Part shown: positions 1 to 5,896 of the stretch, one piece after another | Layout of the letters: each line of letters opens with the position of its first letter | Position numbering within the stretch: the stretch's first letter is position 1 | Source of the DNA: an uncultured bacterium | GTDB taxonomy: Bacteria > Planctomycetota > Phycisphaerae > Phycisphaerales > UBA1924 | Length of the DNA stretch: 7,220 nt | NCBI GenBank assembly: GCA_938003595.1 | Contig: CALKYH010000196.1 | Location: 1 to 7,220 of the forward strand | Reading direction: 5' to 3' | The notes under the pieces: generated by a model | What the model saw: the letters and a program-made list of their open reading frames with translations, nothing else | The model's database searches: none | What the model was told of the DNA's origin: nothing | Translations under genes and position numbers: made by a program

Positions 1-723
1 GGCGTCCGCCGCGAGAAGATGACCCCGCTCCGCCAGCGGATCGCCCAGCGCCTGGTCGAGGCCCAGCACACCGCCGCGATGCTCACGACCTTCAACGAGG
101 TCGACATGTCCGCGGTCATGGACCTGCGCTCGCGCCACAAGGAGCAGTTCGAGAAGAAGCATGGTGTGGGCCTGGGCTTCATGTCCTTCTTCGTGAAGGC
201 CTCGGTCGCCGCCCTGCAGGCCTACCCCCTGGTCAACGCCTCCATCGTGGACGGCGCCCAGGGCCCGGAGATCGAGAAGCACGACTACTGCGATATCGCC
301 GTGGCCGTCGGCACCCCCAAGGGGCTGACCGTCCCGGTGGTCCGCAACGCCCAGACGCTGTCCTTCGCCCAGATCGAGAGCGCTATCCGCGACCTGGCCG
401 CCAGGGCCCGCGACGGCAAGCTCACGCTGGAGGAGATCCAGGGCGGCACCTTCACGATCACCAACGGCGGGATCTACGGCTCGATGATGTCCACCCCGAT
501 CCTCAATCCGCCTCAGGCGGCGATCCTCGGGATGCACAACATCGTCCGGCGCCCGGTGGAGAACCCCCTGAAGCCGGGGTCCGGCGAGATCGTCGTGCGC
601 CCCATGATGTACCTGGCGGTGTCCTACGACCACCGGCTCATCGACGGCGCCGAAGCGGTCTCGTTCCTCGTCCACATCAAGAAGGCCCTCGAGAACCCCG
701 AGCGCCTGCTGCTGGACCTGTGA
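1..723 (+). CDS. sucB: 2-oxoglutarate dehydrogenase E2 (dihydrolipoyllysine succinyltransferase), 3' part
   Basis: This is the C-terminal catalytic domain of the E2 subunit of a 2-oxoacid dehydrogenase complex, which moves the acyl group from the lipoyl arm to CoA in the cytoplasm. The frame is open from base 1, so the lipoyl and E3-binding domains lie outside the window; 240 codons are visible. Numbering from the Met at 19, the segment MLTTFNEVDM (21-30), the block TITNGGIYGSMMSTP (146-160) and the active-site motif DHRLIDG (204-210; catalytic His205, Asp209) are intact, and the protein ends in LLLDL as is typical. The wording MLTTFNEV, GFMSF and NGGIYGSMMSTP matches E. coli SucB closely as I remember it, which favours succinyl- over acetyltransferase. 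No E3 gene follows. The Met at 19 is internal and not the true start. Confidence 0.93.
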   Translation, partial: GVRREKMTPLRQRIAQRLVEAQHTAAMLTTFNEVDMSAVMDLRSRHKEQFEKKHGVGLGFMSFFVKASVAALQAYPLVNASIVDGAQGPEIEKHDYCDIAVAVGTPKGLTVPVVRNAQTLSFAQIESAIRDLAARARDGKLTLEEIQGGTFTITNGGIYGSMMSTPILNPPQAAILGMHNIVRRPVENPLKPGSGEIVVRPMMYLAVSYDHRLIDGAEAVSFLVHIKKALENPERLLLDL

Positions 724-807
724 GGCGAGTCTAAACGACCGTCAAATCCGGGGTTATCGCGCCTTTCGACACCTTGTCCACCCCTGCGGGGCGGCGGTCG
801 GCGTGGC

Positions 808-813
808 TATACT
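808..813 (+). promoter_or_regulatory. Possible -10 element of the PHP gene
   Basis: TATACT matches five of six positions of the TATAAT consensus and stands out in this GC-rich gap, 40 bases before the ATG. There is no convincing -35 at 16-18 bp; the nearest resemblance, TTGTCC at 774-779, is 28 bp away, which is too far. An independent promoter for the PHP gene is plausible, but only the -10 half is supported. Confidence 0.35.
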
Positions 814-818
814 CGGAT

Positions 819-832
819 CCGTTCGGAAACGG
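819..832 (+). other. Small 5' leader hairpin before the PHP gene
   Basis: CCGTT (819-823) and AACGG (828-832) form a perfect five-base-pair stem with the four-base loop CGGA. If TATACT at 808 is a -10 element, transcription would begin near 820 and this hairpin would sit at the very 5' end of the message, upstream of the Shine-Dalgarno at 840-844. It could protect the 5' end, but short stems arise easily by chance. Confidence 0.3.
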
Positions 833-853
833 TCAAGACGGAGGTCTCAACGA

Positions 854-1660
854 ATGAGCGCCCTACGCCTGGACATGCACTGCCACCTCAAGGTGGCCAA
901 GCGAATGCCCTTTCGCTTGCGCGACGCCGAGCGTTTCGCCCGCACACTCCTCCGGCGCGGGCTGCACGGCGCCGCCGTCACCGAACACTTCCACGCGCAG
1001 GACTTCTGGCGGATGTACGCCTCGCTCGCGGCCCACCACGACTATCGCGCGGGCCGGTTCGAGATCGGCGGCGCCCTGTTCTTCACCGGCGCCGAGCTGA
1101 CCCTCGCTGAGCGGTGCGATGTCCTGATCATCGCCCCGCTGCACGAGCTGCGCCGGCTGGACAACGCCTTCGAGACCCCGCTGTCCGAGGGCCACCACCC
1201 GACGGGCTTGGAACTGGCCGATACGCTCGAGGCGCTCGGCCTGCGCACCCTGCGGATCTCCGCCCACCCGATGCGCCAGGGCAAGTCCATCCGGCAGCTC
1301 GATCCGGCCGTCGCCGCCCGGCTGTTCGACGCCGTGGAGGTCAACGCCCGATTCGCCTCGACCAACGAGCCGCTGGTCCGCGCGTACGCCGCGGAGCACA
1401 ACCTGCCCCTGACCGGCGGCAGCGACGCCCATGTCTGGCTGCAGGCCGGCGCCGCGTGGACCGAGATCGACGCCGAGGCTCCGACCTTCGAGGCGGTGCG
1501 TGCGGCGGTGATCGAGGGCAAGACCCGCGCGGTGGTGCACCGCGAGGCGGCGGAGATCTGCGAGTCCGGCGCCGAGTGGAAGGCCGCGCTCAAGGCCGCC
1601 CACTACGCCCCGACCAACGATGTCGCCCGGGCGGACGACGCCGAGCTGACCCACATCTGA
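854..1660 (+). CDS. PHP-domain metal-dependent phosphoesterase-like protein
   Basis: The product is a 268-residue soluble protein of the PHP (polymerase and histidinol phosphatase) superfamily, which hydrolyses phosphoesters at a multi-metal site. The ligand motifs occur in order: DMHCH (7-11, the DxHxH equivalent), TEH (43-45), TGAEL (78-82, Glu81), SAHP (136-139, His138), EVNA (162-165) and the closing GSDAH (189-193, Asp191 and His193). All likely ligands are present, so it should be active. No signal peptide or membrane segment is seen. ATG at 854 was chosen because GGAGG (840-844) lies nine bases upstream; an in-frame GTG at 803 would add 17 Arg-rich residues overlapping the possible -10, and is less likely. 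The substrate is unknown; RNase AM/YciV-type nucleotidases and histidinol phosphatase share the fold. The neighbours give no clue to the pathway. Confidence 0.85.
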   Translation: MSALRLDMHCHLKVAKRMPFRLRDAERFARTLLRRGLHGAAVTEHFHAQDFWRMYASLAAHHDYRAGRFEIGGALFFTGAELTLAERCDVLIIAPLHELRRLDNAFETPLSEGHHPTGLELADTLEALGLRTLRISAHPMRQGKSIRQLDPAVAARLFDAVEVNARFASTNEPLVRAYAAEHNLPLTGGSDAHVWLQAGAAWTEIDAEAPTFEAVRAAVIEGKTRAVVHREAAEICESGAEWKAALKAAHYAPTNDVARADDAELTHI

Positions 1661-1668
1661 ACCAGGCC

Positions 1669-1686
1669 ATCGCACCCCGGGGCGAT
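1669..1686 (+). terminator. Weak hairpin just after the PHP gene
   Basis: ATCGC (1669-1673) pairs with GCGAT (1682-1686). The GC-rich loop can add two further pairs beyond a bulged A, giving a compact stem nine bases after the TGA. No T-run follows, so it is not a canonical intrinsic terminator; it may only stabilise the 3' end of the message. Confidence 0.25.
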
Positions 1687-1708
1687 CGCGCGCGCCCGCA
1701 GGGGCGGG

Positions 1709-1728
1709 GGTGACACCAGCCTGTCACC
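1709..1728 (+). repeat. Perfect 7-bp inverted repeat upstream of the helicase gene
   Basis: GGTGACA (1709-1715) and TGTCACC (1722-1728) are perfect inverted copies separated by six bases (CCAGCC). The 20-bp dyad is centred about 51 bases before the helicase ATG, a position that suits an operator for a dimeric regulator. It could also fold as an RNA hairpin at the end of the PHP transcript. I cannot name a regulator for it. Confidence 0.45.
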
Positions 1729-1746
1729 GGCGGCCCGGGGCGCCGG
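1727..1746 (+). repeat. GC-only 6-bp inverted repeat adjoining the GGTGACA dyad
   Basis: CCGGCG (1727-1732) and CGCCGG (1741-1746) are inverted copies with an eight-base spacer. They share two bases with the preceding GGTGACA/TGTCACC repeat, so the two structures cannot fully form together. In RNA this would be a strong hairpin, but there is no T-run after it. In sequence this GC-rich such a stem may be chance. Confidence 0.3.
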
Positions 1747-1757
1747 CGGGGATGCCG

Positions 1758-1763
1758 TAGGAT
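1758..1763 (+). promoter_or_regulatory. TAGGAT: possible -10 or Shine-Dalgarno of the helicase gene
   Basis: TAGGAT ends six bases before the ATG at 1770. Read as a TANNNT -10 element it would start transcription at or beside the ATG, giving a leaderless message; no -35 is visible 17 bp upstream. Read instead as a ribosome binding site, the AGGA at 1759-1762 lies seven bases from the ATG, a normal spacing. The sequence alone cannot decide between them. Confidence 0.35.
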
Positions 1764-1769
1764 CGGTCC

Positions 1770-4700
1770 ATGGGTTCAACCACCTCGCCGGGCAAGTCGT
1801 GGGACGACGGGCTGAACGATCGCCAGAAGGAGGCCGCGGGCTGGTCCGGCGGGCCGGTCGCCGTGCTGGCCGGGCCGGGCTCGGGCAAGACGCGGGTCAT
1901 CATCCATCGCGTGGCGCGGCTGCTGGCCGAGGGCGCCGAGCCCGAGCGCGTGCTGTGCCTGGCGTTCAACATCAAGGCCGCGGAAGAGGTGCGCCAGCGG
2001 CTCGCGGCGCTGGTGGGCTTCAAGGCCGAGCGCGTGCGGGCGATGACCTGCCACGCCTACGGGCGCTCGCTGGTGCAGCGGTTCGGCGACATGCTCCGCC
2101 TCCCGGCGGACTGGGACATCATGGACTCCGCCCAGCGCAAGCGGCTGTTGCGCGAGATCGTGCGCGAGCGGGGGCTGTTCCGCGAGCGCGCCGGCGAGGG
2201 CATGGACACGGTCCTGGAGGAGGCGGCGCAGTTCATCGGCAAGTGCCGCGACCGCGCGGTGTCGCCGGAGCGGTGCCGGCAGTGGTGCCAGCGGCGCGCC
2301 GCGGCGCTGGCCAGCGGCGACCACGGGCTGGACGAGATCGCCGAGGCCCGCGAGCGCGTGGAGCTGCCCCAGCACGAGCAGATGGCCGAGCTGTTCGAGG
2401 CGTACGAACGCGAGAGTCTCCGTCGTGGGCTGGTGACGCTCGATGACTACCTGTGGCTGCCCCTGCGGCTGCTGCGCGAGAAGCCGATGGCCGCGGCGAT
2501 CGTCCGCGACGAGGCGCGCCACATCGTTGTGGACGAATTCCAGGACTGGAACACCACGCAGATCGAGCTGCTGACCCAGCTCGCGCCGCACCGGGCCAAG
2601 GGCGGCGGGCCGGACCTGTGCGTGGTCGGCGACGACGACCAGGCGATCTACGGGTTCCGAGGGGCGGACGACCGCGCGTTCGAGCGGTTCGCGGACTATT
2701 ACCCGGGGCACCAGAAGATCGAGCTGACGCAGAACTACCGCTCGGCGCCGCGGATCATCGAAGCGGCGAACACGATCATCTCCGCGGCCCACCACCGCTT
2801 CGCGCCGGAGAAGACGATCGAGGCCGCGAACCCCAAGGCACCGGGCGGCGTGGAGGGCGTGACGACCGAGAGCGACGAGGAGATCGGCACGGTCGTCGCG
2901 GCGATGATCCTCGACGACATGCGGGCGAACAAGAAGCGCAGGTGGCGCGACTTCGCCGTGCTGGTGCGGACCACGAACTTCCTGGACACCGTCGCGCGCG
3001 AGCTGGAGGTCCACGACATCCCCGTGGCGGTGAAGGCCCGGCCCAGCCCGCTCGACGAGCCCACCGTGCAGGACCTGCTCGCGTGGATGGCGCTGATCGT
3101 GGACCCCGGCGACCGGCCGGCGCTGCAGCGGCTGCTGATCCGGCCGCCGTTCGGCGTGTCGCCGGAGGTGGTGGGGGAGTGGAGCCAGAATCATCGCAGC
3201 GCCGCGCACCGGGGCGATGAGCGGCCGTTCGGCCAGTGGCTGCTGCGGGAGCACGGCGCCGCCGAGCCGCGCGTGGGCCAGTGCCTGGAGATGCTGGGGA
3301 AGTTCACGCAGTTCGGCGCGACGCACGACGCGGGGCGCACCGTGGACCACATCGTGCGGCAGATGCGGCTCACCCACGCCGAGACACTGCCGCCCCGCGA
3401 GCACGCGCGGCGCGTGGCGGACCTGGTGCAGGTGTTGAAGTTCGTCGCCGAGCGCACGCCCCGGCTGGAGGCGCCGGGGGACATCGCGGCGTTCCTGCGC
3501 TACCGGGCGGACCTGGACGAGTACGAGCAGGCGTTCATCGGCGCGGGCGACGAGCGCGTGGACGGCGCGGCGGACGAGGACGATCCCGACCGCGACGCGG
3601 TGCGCGTGCTGACGGCGCACACGGCCAAGGGGCTGGAGTTCGACACGGTGTTCGTGGCGCGGGTCCGCCCGCCGCACGGCTTCCCGCTGACCTCCGCCCA
3701 GTCGCGCGACGACGGCGAGCTGCCGGTCTCGCTGACGGGCGCCGCGCCGTCCGACAAGGCCGACGATGAGCGCCGGCTGTTCTATGTGGCCTGCACCCGC
3801 GCCGAGCGCCGGCTCGTGCTGGTGGCGAAGGAGAAGAAGACCAAGTCCACCAGCTCGACGGACTACTTCCTGGAGCTGACGCACGACGCGCCGGGGCTGG
3901 AGATCCCCGTCGGCAAGGGGATGGAGTTTGTCGAGCGCGCCGGGCTGGCGCTGCCGGAGGCGGAGGACGCGGCCGAGGGCGGCGACGCGCGCGCGCCGGG
4001 GCTGAGCCGGCTGGAGCGCGCCGCGGCGCTGGCGCGCCGGGACGCGGCGAGCGCGCTGTTCCAGGCGGAGCGCGCGGGGATCACCGAGGATGAGCTGCGC
4101 GCGGTGCAGCAGCGGCTCGCGGAGGCCGCGGCCCGTCTGGCGGCGGTGGCGCACCTGCGCGAGGTCCGGCGCAAGCCCGGCGCTGCGGAAGTGGGCGAAT
4201 CGCACCTGCTGGCGGAGATCATCGCGAAGCTGCGCCGCGACGAGCCCGATGTCCCGCTGACCCGCCCGCTGCGGGCGCCGCTGTGGCTGTCGTACAGCGC
4301 CATCAAGGCCTACCAGGACTGCCCGCGCTGCTACTACCTGAAGTATGTGATGAAGCTCGACGAGGCCAAGACCGCGGCGCTGTCGGTCGGCGATGTGGCG
4401 CACAAGGCGCTGGAGCAGTGGCTCGGCGAGGCGCGCAAGGCCGAGGAAGAGGGCCGCGAGCCGCCGCGGGGCGCGCCGGCGCTGGCGCGCCTGCAGGCGA
4501 TCGGGCGCGAGAAGATCGCCGAGTGGCCGAAGAACCTGGAGATGCCCGAGGATGTCGGCGAACGACTCGCGGCGATGCTGGAGACCGCGTTCGAGATGCA
4601 CGACCCCGACACCCTGATCCTGGGCGTGGAGCAGGGCTTCAAGGCGCCGTATGTGGTGAACGGCGTCACGCACTGGATCAGCGGCAAGATCGACCGCGTG

Positions 4701-5045
4701 GAGCAGCTGCCCGACAACACCTACCGCGTGGTGGACTACAAGACGGGCCACGCCGCGAAGTATCTGACCGAGCCCGCCGCCGACGACCCGCAGCTGTCGA
4801 TCTACGCCCTGGCGCTGCCCCATGTGCTGAACCTGGCGACGGAGGACGATCCCCAGCCGCAGTGCCCGCCGGGCTCGGGCGAGTACTGGCTGCTGGCGAC
4901 GGGCGACCGGGGCGTGATCCCGTTCTCGTCGCTGAAGCTCGACAAGGCGCGGGAGAAGATCAACAAGGTGATCGCTGGCATGCTGGCGGGGGACTTCAAG
5001 AAGAGCAAGGCGTGCAAGGGGTTCTGTGATCTGCTGGGGGAGTAG
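1770..5045 (+). CDS. UvrD-like SF1A helicase fused to a PD-(D/E)XK nuclease (AdnB-like)
   Basis: This 1091-residue protein joins a UvrD/PcrA-type DNA helicase to a RecB/Cas4-like nuclease and probably unwinds and trims DNA ends in repair. Helicase motifs in order: Q-motif LNDRQ (15-19), Walker A AGPGSGKT (34-41), Ia AFNIKAA (65-71), Ib TCHAYG (93-98), II VVDEFQD (253-259), III VVGDDDQAIYGFRG (285-298), IV LTQNYRS (319-325), V LTAHTAKGLEFD (614-625) and VI FYVACTRAERR (671-681). An Ala/Arg-rich, probably helical linker (about 745-820) leads to the nuclease: LSYSAIKAYQDCPRCYY (840-856), His878, Asp975 in GKID, Asp989 and Lys991 in DYKTG, and QLSIY (1008-1012). All catalytic residues are present, so both activities should be intact. 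Motif Ib has Cys where Phe is usual (TFH), and Ia has NI where TN is usual. Four cysteines, 851, 854, 1082 and 1086, may form a metal staple. Length and order fit an AdnA/AdnB subunit, but no partner gene is adjacent. Confidence 0.93.
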   Translation: MGSTTSPGKSWDDGLNDRQKEAAGWSGGPVAVLAGPGSGKTRVIIHRVARLLAEGAEPERVLCLAFNIKAAEEVRQRLAALVGFKAERVRAMTCHAYGRSLVQRFGDMLRLPADWDIMDSAQRKRLLREIVRERGLFRERAGEGMDTVLEEAAQFIGKCRDRAVSPERCRQWCQRRAAALASGDHGLDEIAEARERVELPQHEQMAELFEAYERESLRRGLVTLDDYLWLPLRLLREKPMAAAIVRDEARHIVVDEFQDWNTTQIELLTQLAPHRAKGGGPDLCVVGDDDQAIYGFRGADDRAFERFADYYPGHQKIELTQNYRSAPRIIEAANTIISAAHHRFAPEKTIEAANPKAPGGVEGVTTESDEEIGTVVAAMILDDMRANKKRRWRDFAVLVRTTNFLDTVARELEVHDIPVAVKARPSPLDEPTVQDLLAWMALIVDPGDRPALQRLLIRPPFGVSPEVVGEWSQNHRSAAHRGDERPFGQWLLREHGAAEPRVGQCLEMLGKFTQFGATHDAGRTVDHIVRQMRLTHAETLPPREHARRVADLVQVLKFVAERTPRLEAPGDIAAFLRYRADLDEYEQAFIGAGDERVDGAADEDDPDRDAVRVLTAHTAKGLEFDTVFVARVRPPHGFPLTSAQSRDDGELPVSLTGAAPSDKADDERRLFYVACTRAERRLVLVAKEKKTKSTSSTDYFLELTHDAPGLEIPVGKGMEFVERAGLALPEAEDAAEGGDARAPGLSRLERAAALARRDAASALFQAERAGITEDELRAVQQRLAEAAARLAAVAHLREVRRKPGAAEVGESHLLAEIIAKLRRDEPDVPLTRPLRAPLWLSYSAIKAYQDCPRCYYLKYVMKLDEAKTAALSVGDVAHKALEQWLGEARKAEEEGREPPRGAPALARLQAIGREKIAEWPKNLEMPEDVGERLAAMLETAFEMHDPDTLILGVEQGFKAPYVVNGVTHWISGKIDRVEQLPDNTYRVVDYKTGHAAKYLTEPAADDPQLSIYALALPHVLNLATEDDPQPQCPPGSGEYWLLATGDRGVIPFSSLKLDKAREKINKVIAGMLAGDFKKSKACKGFCDLLGE

Positions 5046-5054
5046 GGTGACACG

Positions 5055-5690
5055 ATGGCGCGCAGGCCCCGAGACATCCTGATCTCGCCGATCGCCGTCC
5101 CGGAGGCGCGGCGAGCGGTCCGGCTGCTCGATGTTCTGTACCTGGCGCTCGCGTTCTACTCCGGGCCGCTGCTGGGCACGCTGTTGTTCTGGGGCTGGTG
5201 GCAGTTCCGGGTGAAGTGGCTCATCACTGCCCTGATCATCGGAGGGGCGGTCGGCGCTGCGGCAGCGGTCCTGATGATCCCGGTCTCGGCGCGGTGTCTG
5301 GAGGATCGGCCGCTGCGGGTGATCTTCTGGGGCGTCGTGGCGCCCTCGGCGTGCGTCGCCGCGGCCACGGGGTACACCCTCTCGCAGATCACAGATCCGC
5401 TGCTGACCGGGATCGCGGTGGCGCCGCTGGCGGCGTACCTGGGGCTGTGCCACTTCGTGGGTCGGCTGTCGCCGCGCCCCAAGCCGGGGACCTGCCCGAG
5501 CTGCGGATACCCGATCGCGGACGCGAAAGACAACCTCTGCCCGGCGTGCGGCGAGGAGTTCGTGTTCGCCGGTCAACGCGTGGAGCTGCCGCGGACCGAG
5601 TGCTCCGGCTGCGGGTATTCGCTGGAGGGCCTGACGAGCGGCGTGTGCCCGGAGTGTGGGCAGGAGTTCCGGTTGGGCGCGGGGTATTGA
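5055..5690 (+). CDS. Four-TM membrane protein with two C-terminal zinc ribbons
   Basis: The function of this 211-residue protein is unknown. Four hydrophobic segments are visible at about 25-48, 54-76, 88-108 and 113-135, followed by a hydrophilic tail with two treble CxxC modules: Cys147/150 with Cys162/165, and Cys183/186 with Cys198/201. Each pair of CxxC knuckles would bind one zinc ion. The second module reads CGYSLEGL...CPECGQEF, a style very common in planctomycete membrane proteins. An Arg-rich N-terminus and the even number of TM spans put both ends, including the ribbons, in the cytoplasm. ATG at 5055 is nine bases after the helicase stop, with AGGGTGA (5044-5050) as a closely spaced ribosome binding site, so it is probably co-transcribed with the helicase. 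Whether it works with it is unknown; such ribbons are so widespread in these genomes that adjacency may mean little. Confidence 0.8.
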   Translation: MARRPRDILISPIAVPEARRAVRLLDVLYLALAFYSGPLLGTLLFWGWWQFRVKWLITALIIGGAVGAAAAVLMIPVSARCLEDRPLRVIFWGVVAPSACVAAATGYTLSQITDPLLTGIAVAPLAAYLGLCHFVGRLSPRPKPGTCPSCGYPIADAKDNLCPACGEEFVFAGQRVELPRTECSGCGYSLEGLTSGVCPECGQEFRLGAGY

Positions 5691-5717
5691 GGCCCCTTCG
5701 GGGCCGGGGCAGAGCCC
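5691..5717 (+). terminator. Tandem GC-rich hairpins after the zinc-ribbon gene
   Basis: Directly after the TGA, GGCCCC (5691-5696) pairs with GGGGCC (5700-5705) around a TTC triloop. A second small stem, GGGC/GCCC (5707-5710 with 5714-5717), follows at once. The position suits a transcript end for the helicase/zinc-ribbon unit. There is no T-run, so termination may depend on Rho or on the hairpins alone, and the call is moderate. Confidence 0.5.
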
Positions 5718-5780
5718 AGAGGGTTGAGAGGCGGCCCGGGTACGAAGGGGACCACCAGCGCCGGAAGAAGAGAACTGCCC

Positions 5781-5801
5781 GGAGCGAGAGAATCTGGCTC
5801 C
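5781..5801 (+). repeat. 21-bp imperfect dyad upstream of the padR promoter
   Basis: The sequence is symmetric around 5791: GGAGC/GCTCC outer arms (5781-5785, 5797-5801) and AGA/TCT inner arms (5787-5789, 5793-5795). Eight of ten pairs match, and the two mismatches are G/G at 5786/5796 and G/A at 5790/5792. It is 21 bases upstream of the proposed -35. It may be a second operator or activator site, or a hairpin. Its sequence is not the same as the ATACT/AGTAT dyad downstream. Confidence 0.35.
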
Positions 5802-5822
5802 AACACGGCAACCGCCCGATAC

Positions 5823-5851
5823 TTGGCGCCGTATACTCTGTGTGGCATAGT
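5823..5851 (+). promoter_or_regulatory. Sigma70-like promoter of the padR-HAAS operon
   Basis: A -35-like TTGGCG (5823-5828) and a -10-like CATAGT (5846-5851) are separated by exactly 17 bp, and TGG directly before the -10 gives an extended TGn element. Each hexamer matches four of six consensus bases. Transcription would begin near 5858, leaving a leader of about 40 bases before the ATG at 5897; GCGGC (5856-5860) and GCCGC (5868-5872) could fold at its start. The AT-rich patch stands out in a GC-rich gap. Confidence 0.55.
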
Positions 5852-5853
5852 AT
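5833..5853 (+). promoter_or_regulatory. Candidate PadR operator (ATACT-N11-AGTAT)
   Basis: ATACT (5833-5837) and AGTAT (5849-5853) are perfect inverted repeats around 5843, and the inner TG/CA (5839-5840, 5846-5847) adds two more matching pairs, so seven of ten positions are symmetric. The dyad covers most of the promoter spacer and the whole -10 element. PadR proteins bind such dyads as dimers and usually repress their own operon, so a bound dimer here should block RNA polymerase. The assignment is by position and symmetry only. Confidence 0.55.
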
Positions 5854-5896
5854 GTGCGGCTGCCCTTGCCGCGGCCCTGAAAGGCGGGTTCTCCCC

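Noticed and set aside
774..813. TTGTCC and TATACT as a -35/-10 pair
   Set aside because: The spacer would be 28 bp, far outside the workable range, so only the -10 half is listed.
803..853. GTG start at 803 for the PHP gene
   Set aside because: It would add an Arg-rich leader with no family support, overlap the TATACT element, and ignore the GGAGG site that is well placed for the ATG at 854.
863..1675. A 270-codon - strand open frame and a 199-codon alternative + frame opposite the PHP gene
   Set aside because: Both give Arg/Gly/Pro-rich translations without motifs, and the PHP metal ligands occur in the frame starting at 854.
1776..5576. A 1266-codon open frame on the - strand
   Set aside because: It is the mirror of the helicase gene: its translation is an Arg/His/Gln/Pro-rich string with no domain motif, and such long antisense frames are expected opposite genes with G/C at third positions. 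The + frame shows all helicase and nuclease motifs.
1770..5690. A new defence system built from the helicase-nuclease and the membrane protein
   Set aside because: Helicase-nuclease fusions occur in defence loci, but there are no mobile-element, toxin, methylase or other defence genes nearby and the flanking genes are housekeeping in style, so ordinary DNA repair is the simpler reading.
5198..5896. In-frame upstream extension of the PadR open frame (356 codons in total)
   Set aside because: The extension overlaps the zinc-ribbon gene in another frame and reads as Arg/Gly-rich text. PadR homology starts at the ATG at 5897, after a plausible promoter.
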